36,101 bases of DNA from an uncultured Anaerotignum sp. (GTDB taxonomy: Bacteria; Bacillota; Clostridia; Lachnospirales; Anaerotignaceae). Both the position numbers and the translations under genes were made by a program. The notes below the pieces were generated by a model, which saw nothing but the letters and a program-made list of their open reading frames with translations, made no database searches and was not told the origin of the DNA. The DNA lies in contig NZ_CAJMDQ010000014.1 of NCBI RefSeq assembly GCF_905212195.1, positions 1 to 36,101 of the forward strand. The letters run 5' to 3'. Positions 31,771 to 36,101 of this stretch are shown piece after piece (position 1 is the stretch's first letter; every line of letters begins with the position of its first letter).

Positions 31771-34404
31771 GTGAGAGAACTGGCAAAGAATTTTGATCCC
31801 GCAGCAGTAGAGGACAGACTCTATGCGATGTGGATGGAAAGAAAATATTTCCACACAAAAATTGATAAAAGCAAAAAACCTTATTGTATCGTAATGCCGC
31901 CCCCGAACATCACTGGGCAGCTGCACATGGGCCATGCACTGGACAACACCATGCAGGATATCCTGATCCGTTGGAAAAGAATGGCTGGCTACAATGCACT
32001 GTGGGTTCCCGGCATTGACCACGCAAGTATTTCTACAGAACTGAAAGTTGTACAGAAAATGGCTTCTGAAGGCCTGACAAAAGAAGATGTAGGCCGTGAA
32101 GGTTTCCTGGAACGTGCTTGGGCTTGGAAAGAAGAATACGGCGGCATCATCCTGAATCAGCTGCGGAAACTGGGCTGCTCCTGTGACTGGGAACGCGTAC
32201 GTTTCACTATGGACGAAGGCTGCTCCGACGCCGTTCTGGAAGTATTCTGCCGTCTGTATGAAAAAGGCTATATCTATCGTGGTGAAAAGATCATCAACTG
32301 GTGCCCTGAATGTCAGACCACTATTTCTGACGCAGAAGTTAACCATGTGGAAACAGCAGGTCATTTCTACCACATTGAATATCCCATCGTAGGCTCCGAT
32401 GAAAGACTGCGTCTGGCAACAACTCGTCCTGAAACCATGATGGGCGACGTTGCGGTTGCAGTTCATCCTGAAGACGAACGTTATCAGCACCTCATTGGCA
32501 AGACATGTATCCTGCCTTTGATGAACAAAGAAATCCCCATTGTTGCGGATGAATATGTTGACCGTGAATTCGGTACTGGTGTTGTAAAAATCACACCTGC
32601 TCACGACCCTAACGACTTTGAAGTTGGTGTACGTCATAACCTGCCTCGTATCAATGTAATGAACGACGATGGTACTATGAATGAAAAAGCAGGCAAATAT
32701 GCAGGCATGGATCGTATGGAAGCCAGAAAAGCAGTGGTAGAAGACCTGAAAGAACAGGGCTATCTGGTAGAAATTGAAGATATTACTCATGCAGTAGGCT
32801 GCCATGAAAGATGTAACGTTCCCATCGAACCCCTGATCAAACTGCAGTGGTTTGTACGTATGGACGAACTGGCAAAACCTGCTATGGAAGTATATGAACA
32901 GCAGAAACTGCGTTTTGTTCCCGATCGTTTCGGTAAAGTATATATGCATTGGCTGGAAAACATCCGTGACTGGTGTATCTCCCGTCAGCTGTGGTGGGGC
33001 CATCGTATTCCCGCTTACTATTGCGATGAATGCGGCCATATTACTGTAAGCAAACATGCACCTGAAAAATGTGAAAAATGCGGCAGCACAAAACTGCATC
33101 AGGATGAAGATACACTGGATACATGGTTCAGCTCTGCGCTGTGGCCTTTCTCCACACTGGGCTGGCCCAATGAAACAGAAGATCTGAAACATTTCTATCC
33201 TACAAGCACACTGATCACTGGCTATGACATCATCTTCTTCTGGGTTGTTCGTATGGTATTCTCCGGTATGGAAAATATGCACGAAGTACCTTTCCACGAT
33301 GTATTGATCCATGGTCTGATCCGTGACGATCAGGGCAGAAAGTTCTCCAAATCTCTGGGCAACGGTATCGATCCTCTGGAAGTTATCGCAAACTACGGCG
33401 CTGACCCTCTGCGTCTGATGCTGATCACTGGTAATGCACCTGGTAACGATATGCGTTTCTATTGGGAAAGACTGGACAACTGCCGTAACTTCTGCAACAA
33501 GATCTGGAACGCAAGCCGTTTCGTAATGATGAACATGGACGAAAAACAGGAAACAAAACTGCTGATGCTCACATCTGCAGATAAATGGATCCTGTCCAAA
33601 GTAAATACACTGGCAAAAGATGTTTCCGAAAATCTGGAACATTATGAACTGGGTCTGGCTGCACAGAAAATTTACGATTTCCTGTGGGATGAATTCTGTG
33701 ACTGGTATATTGAAATGGTAAAACCTCGTCTGTACAACAAAGACGACAACACAAGAGAAGCAGCACTGTGGACACTGAAAACAGTTCTCATCAACGCTCT
33801 GAAGATGCTGCATCCTTTCATGCCTTATATCACAGAAGAACTGTTCCAGCATATTCAGGACGAAGAAGAAAGCATCATGATTTCCGATTGGCCTGTTTAT
33901 AAAGAAGAATGGAACTATCAGGAAAATGAAAAAGAAATCGATGCCATCAAGGAAGCTGTTCGCAACATCCGTAACATCCGTGCGGAAATGAACGTTGCAC
34001 CTTCCAAGAAGGTTCAGGTATTTGTTGTTTCCGATAAGGAAGAAGTAAGAGCAATCTTCGAACACAGCAAAGTATTCTTTAAGACACTGGGTCATGCCAG
34101 CGAAGTAACTGTACAGGCTGACAAAGCAGGTATCGGTGAAGACGCTGTTTCCGTAGTGACCAGCGATGCAACCATTTACATGCCTCTGGCAGAACTGGTT
34201 GATATTGAAAAAGAAGTAGAGCGTCTGACAAAAGAAAAAGAAAAGATGCTCAAAGAAATCGAAAGAGTAGAAAAGAAACTGGCAAACCAGGGCTTTGTAT
34301 CCAAAGCGCCTCAGAAAGTCATCGACGAAGAAAAGGCAAAAGAAGAAAAATACAAAGCAACACTGGCACAGGTGGAAGAACGTCTGGCACAGCTTCAGAA
34401 ATAA
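31771..34404 (+). CDS. valS: Valyl-tRNA synthetase
   Basis: Class Ia aminoacyl-tRNA synthetase, 877 residues, charging tRNA-Val. The HIGH motif is HMGH at 52-55 in PPPNITGQLHMGHALDNT, and the KMSKS motif is KFSKS at 524-528. The editing (CP1) domain with TTRPETMMGDVAVAVHP and DPNDFEVG lies between them, and a C-terminal coiled coil (from about residue 810, Glu/Lys-rich) contacts the tRNA. Start is GTG 31771 after AAGGAGG. It has its own promoter and T-box. Codon choice is narrow (GAA, AAA, CTG, GTA), as expected for high expression. A terminator follows. Confidence 0.97.
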   Translation: MRELAKNFDPAAVEDRLYAMWMERKYFHTKIDKSKKPYCIVMPPPNITGQLHMGHALDNTMQDILIRWKRMAGYNALWVPGIDHASISTELKVVQKMASEGLTKEDVGREGFLERAWAWKEEYGGIILNQLRKLGCSCDWERVRFTMDEGCSDAVLEVFCRLYEKGYIYRGEKIINWCPECQTTISDAEVNHVETAGHFYHIEYPIVGSDERLRLATTRPETMMGDVAVAVHPEDERYQHLIGKTCILPLMNKEIPIVADEYVDREFGTGVVKITPAHDPNDFEVGVRHNLPRINVMNDDGTMNEKAGKYAGMDRMEARKAVVEDLKEQGYLVEIEDITHAVGCHERCNVPIEPLIKLQWFVRMDELAKPAMEVYEQQKLRFVPDRFGKVYMHWLENIRDWCISRQLWWGHRIPAYYCDECGHITVSKHAPEKCEKCGSTKLHQDEDTLDTWFSSALWPFSTLGWPNETEDLKHFYPTSTLITGYDIIFFWVVRMVFSGMENMHEVPFHDVLIHGLIRDDQGRKFSKSLGNGIDPLEVIANYGADPLRLMLITGNAPGNDMRFYWERLDNCRNFCNKIWNASRFVMMNMDEKQETKLLMLTSADKWILSKVNTLAKDVSENLEHYELGLAAQKIYDFLWDEFCDWYIEMVKPRLYNKDDNTREAALWTLKTVLINALKMLHPFMPYITEELFQHIQDEEESIMISDWPVYKEEWNYQENEKEIDAIKEAVRNIRNIRAEMNVAPSKKVQVFVVSDKEEVRAIFEHSKVFFKTLGHASEVTVQADKAGIGEDAVSVVTSDATIYMPLAELVDIEKEVERLTKEKEKMLKEIERVEKKLANQGFVSKAPQKVIDEEKAKEEKYKATLAQVEERLAQLQK

Positions 34405-34414
34405 TGAGATGTAA

Positions 34415-34448
34415 AAAAGGGATAAAACCGAAAGGTTTTATCCCTTTT
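34415..34448. terminator. Bidirectional terminator between valS and the convergent gene
   Basis: A 15-bp perfect stem with a GAAA loop, T-rich on both strands. Confidence 0.9.
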
Positions 34449-34452
34449 CTAT

Positions 34453-35022
34453 TTATTTGGTTTTGGGGCTTACCCAAAGGAGAAAGTCTATCTTCTTTGT
34501 GGGGGTAAAGTGTTTGTATTGGGGAAATGCGTCATCAAAAGCGGCTATGTATGATTTTGCTGTTCGGGTAGGTAAAAATTCCTGATACCATTGGAGGATA
34601 TTTTCGTATAAAGGAATGGCGTTTTGGAATTTGGTTTCACAGCTTGTACCACGCAGGCGCAACTGGAGACAATCCAGAACAATGCTGTCCCAGATGGGAA
34701 AATCAGGGCACAAAGTTGCAAGCATTTTGCTGGAAAAGGAACATTCTACCCGTCCTGTATGGCGGTAGAGTGTTTCCAGAATCATCGGGAAGGTGGGAGT
34801 GCTTTCGTTTTTCCATTTTTCGAAATTCGCATAGTAAAATTTTCGCCAATCCTCATTGCGGCGGATGCGGTAAAAGCCATTGAACAGTTTTTGAAAAGCC
34901 ATATCTTCAGACAGATTTGTGTTTTTGTAGGAGGACATGATTTTTTCGTATGCAATCAGTCCTTTTTCTCTTTTTTGCAATTCTGCCAGTGCCTGCCGCA
35001 CATGAATTTTGGATTTCAACAT
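34453..35022 (-). CDS. Uncharacterised protein, possible helix-hairpin-helix fold
   Basis: A 189-residue soluble, mostly helical protein I cannot place in a named family. It is rich in Lys, Arg, Trp and Tyr. The segment SFSSKMLATLCPDFPIWDS resembles the stretch of helix-hairpin-helix DNA glycosylase-like proteins where a conserved aspartate follows the hairpin, but the catalytic lysine cannot be pointed out with confidence. Start is ATG 35022, with AAAGGA upstream. It is flanked by terminators on both sides, so it forms its own unit. Function unassigned. Confidence 0.65.
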   Translation of the reverse strand: MLKSKIHVRQALAELQKREKGLIAYEKIMSSYKNTNLSEDMAFQKLFNGFYRIRRNEDWRKFYYANFEKWKNESTPTFPMILETLYRHTGRVECSFSSKMLATLCPDFPIWDSIVLDCLQLRLRGTSCETKFQNAIPLYENILQWYQEFLPTRTAKSYIAAFDDAFPQYKHFTPTKKIDFLLWVSPKTK

Positions 35023-35041
35023 GGTATGATTTCCTTTCTGC

Positions 35042-35077
35042 AAAAAAACAGCATGGAGATTTCCATGCTGTTTTTTG
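35042..35077. terminator. Terminator of the cytidylate-kinase-like gene
   Basis: Stem of CAGCATGG and its complement extended by A:T pairs on both sides, 6-nt loop; T-rich in both directions. Confidence 0.85.
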
Positions 35078-35081
35078 TCAA

Positions 35082-35681
35082 TTATCTTTTTTCTACATAA
35101 GTTTTCAGAATATATACTACATCATCCAGGCTGATTTTGGAGGTGTTGATGGACAGGTCATAGTTTTCCAGTTTGCCCCATTTTCTGCCTGTGAAATAGT
35201 TGTAGTATCCAGCACGTTTTTTGTCAGTTTTCAAAACGGCGCTTTCTACATTTTTTGCATCCAGTCCATACAGTTCAACAGCACGTTTTACGCGGTCTTC
35301 CAGTTCTGCGTGGATAAATACGTTGATGCAGTTGGGATTTTCAGACAGAACATAGTCTGCGGAACGTCCGACGATGACGCAGCTGCCCTGTTCTGCGACT
35401 TCTTTGATGACCTGGGACTGTACCAGGAAGATTTTTTCATTCAAAGGCAGACCATAGGAATCTACGGTAGGTGTTAAAGTGGTTAAAGAAAGGAGCAGAT
35501 TGCCTGTGGAAACAGATTCCGCTTCTTTGAAGCATTCTTTGGACAGACCGGTCTTTTCTGCTGCCAGATTGATCAGTTCGTTGTCATAAAAAGGAATGCC
35601 CAGTTCGTCTGCAAGTTTTTTCCCGATGATTCTGCCGCCGCTGCCATATTGACGGCTGATGGTGATGATTTTATGGTCCAT
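35082..35681 (-). CDS. Cytidylate kinase-like family protein
   Basis: A 199-residue P-loop kinase of the cytidylate-kinase-like (AAA_26) family. The N-terminal ISRQYGSGGRIIGKKLADELGIPFYD is the family's nucleotide-binding signature (GSGGR at 13-17), followed by the ISLS/IVGRSADYVL strand and a lid segment with DKKRAGYYNYFTGRKWG, the hallmark of this subgroup. True CMP kinase (Cmk) is longer and differs in the lid, so the substrate is uncertain. Start ATG 35681 follows GGGGGAG. A promoter lies about 70-98 bases upstream. Confidence 0.88.
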   Translation of the reverse strand: MDHKIITISRQYGSGGRIIGKKLADELGIPFYDNELINLAAEKTGLSKECFKEAESVSTGNLLLSLTTLTPTVDSYGLPLNEKIFLVQSQVIKEVAEQGSCVIVGRSADYVLSENPNCINVFIHAELEDRVKRAVELYGLDAKNVESAVLKTDKKRAGYYNYFTGRKWGKLENYDLSINTSKISLDDVVYILKTYVEKR

Positions 35682-35750
35682 AATGACTCCCCCTCCAAAG
35701 TACCGTACAGCCATAGAATGGGACGGTTCTTCCAAAATTTTCTTACTTTT

Positions 35751-35779
35751 ATTATACAATAAATACAAAAAACTTACAA
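35751..35779 (-). promoter_or_regulatory. Promoter of the cytidylate-kinase-like gene
   Basis: On the minus strand: -35 TTGTAA (35774-35779), 17-bp spacer, perfect -10 TATAAT (35751-35756). Confidence 0.72.
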
Positions 35780-35799
35780 CCGAAATCAGGAATTGTGGC

Positions 35800-35828
35800 T
35801 TGACCTGAGAGAGAAAAAGGTTCATAAT
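35800..35828 (+). promoter_or_regulatory. Promoter of the right-edge gene
   Basis: -35 TTGACC (35800-35805), 17-bp spacer, -10 CATAAT (35823-35828). Confidence 0.6.
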
Positions 35829-35829
35829 A

Positions 35830-35847
35830 TATTTAGCAAGCTAAATA
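35830..35847. promoter_or_regulatory. 18-bp palindromic operator
   Basis: TATTTAGC-AA-GCTAAATA, an 8-2-8 perfect inverted repeat one base after the -10 box, so it covers the transcription start. This is the size and placement of MarR/TetR-type repressor sites; probably autoregulatory. Confidence 0.65.
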
Positions 35848-35865
35848 AAAAGAGGTGTATGTTTT

Positions 35866-36101
35866 ATGGATAACAGTTTTCATCACTGCCTGCTTTTGGC
35901 ACAGACAGTGTTTCAAAAACAAGTGGTATTGGAAGCGGCAGAGCAGGGGCTTTTGCCGGGGCATGGCGGGGTGGTTTTTGTCTGTAATTCCTGCGAGGAG
36001 GGACTTGGCAATCTGAAGGGCTCCCGAAAGATTTGCGATACCTATGGAAAACGGATTCAGGCCTTTTATACTCTGGATCTGTATCTGGATCGATATGTGA
36101 C
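35866..36101 (+). CDS. N-terminal part of a possible MarR-type regulator (runs off the window)
   Basis: An open frame from ATG 35866 to the window end, 78 codons without a stop, preceded by AGAGGTG. The first ~30 residues (FHHCLLLAQTVFQKQ...GLLPGH) resemble the N-terminal helix and 'L-x-PGQ' turn of MarR regulators. The following part does not show the usual winged-helix sequence, so the family call is weak. Support from context is better: a promoter with a palindromic operator lies directly upstream. The 3' end is outside the window. Confidence 0.5.
   Translation, partial: MDNSFHHCLLLAQTVFQKQVVLEAAEQGLLPGHGGVVFVCNSCEEGLGNLKGSRKICDTYGKRIQAFYTLDLYLDRYV

Noticed and set aside
31747..34095. 782-codon minus-strand frame opposite valS
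   Set aside because: Antisense by-product of the strongly biased valS codons; no start signals and no recognisable domains.
1..36101. CRISPR arrays, insertion sequences, tRNA or rRNA genes
   Set aside because: No phased spacer repeats, transposase frames, terminal inverted repeats or cloverleaf sequences were seen.

Overview
The window looks like a chromosomal segment of a strictly anaerobic, spore-forming Clostridia, probably Lachnospirales-like. The grounds are AGGAGG-type ribosome binding sites throughout, an oxygen-sensitive [FeFe]-hydrogenase, a SpoVD-type penicillin-binding protein inside the division/cell wall (dcw) cluster, a DAP-type MurE, and a T-box leader in front of valS. The taxon is inferred from gene content only; no rRNA or tRNA gene is present. 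Most of the window has intermediate GC. The first ~540 bases are clearly AT-rich and look acquired.

Layout. 1-560: 3' remnant of a PD-(D/E)XK nuclease gene abutting a terminator. 566-4517 (minus strand): a small membrane protein, a family 8 glycosyltransferase, and an iron-type alcohol dehydrogenase/aldehyde dehydrogenase pair. 4677-5591: a lipoprotein gene divergent from the dehydrogenases, with facing sigma-A promoters. 5645-9486: a promoter, a ~240-nt structured leader ending in a terminator, then a two-gene operon for a NuoF-Fe-S/GltD-like flavoprotein and a catalytic [FeFe]-hydrogenase. 9865-18345: an eight-gene phenylalanine/tyrosine operon (aroF-tyrA-aroB-aroA-aroC-pheA-aroQ-aminotransferase) behind a Phe/Tyr leader-peptide attenuator. 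18594-31444: the dcw cluster mraZ-rsmH-ftsL-pbp-spoVD-murE-murF-mraY-murD-ftsW, with direct-repeat MraZ operators at its promoter. 31459-34404: a valine T-box and valS. 34453-36101: an uncharacterised gene, a cytidylate-kinase-like gene, and the start of a gene behind a palindromic operator.

How it works together. The aro operon encodes the route from DAHP to Phe and Tyr except shikimate dehydrogenase and shikimate kinase. Its leader encodes a 22-residue peptide with a Tyr-Phe-Tyr-Phe-Tyr block and a complete set of mutually exclusive RNA helices. This is classical ribosome-mediated attenuation, whereas the nearby valS uses a tRNA-sensing T-box. The dcw genes take UDP-MurNAc-peptide to lipid II and septal cross-linking, but murG, murB, ftsQ and ftsZ are absent here. 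The most notable non-coding signals are the aro attenuator, the unassigned leader RNA of the hydrogenase operon, the 10-bp-periodic MraZ boxes, and a 17-bp hairpin that buries the spoVD ribosome binding site.
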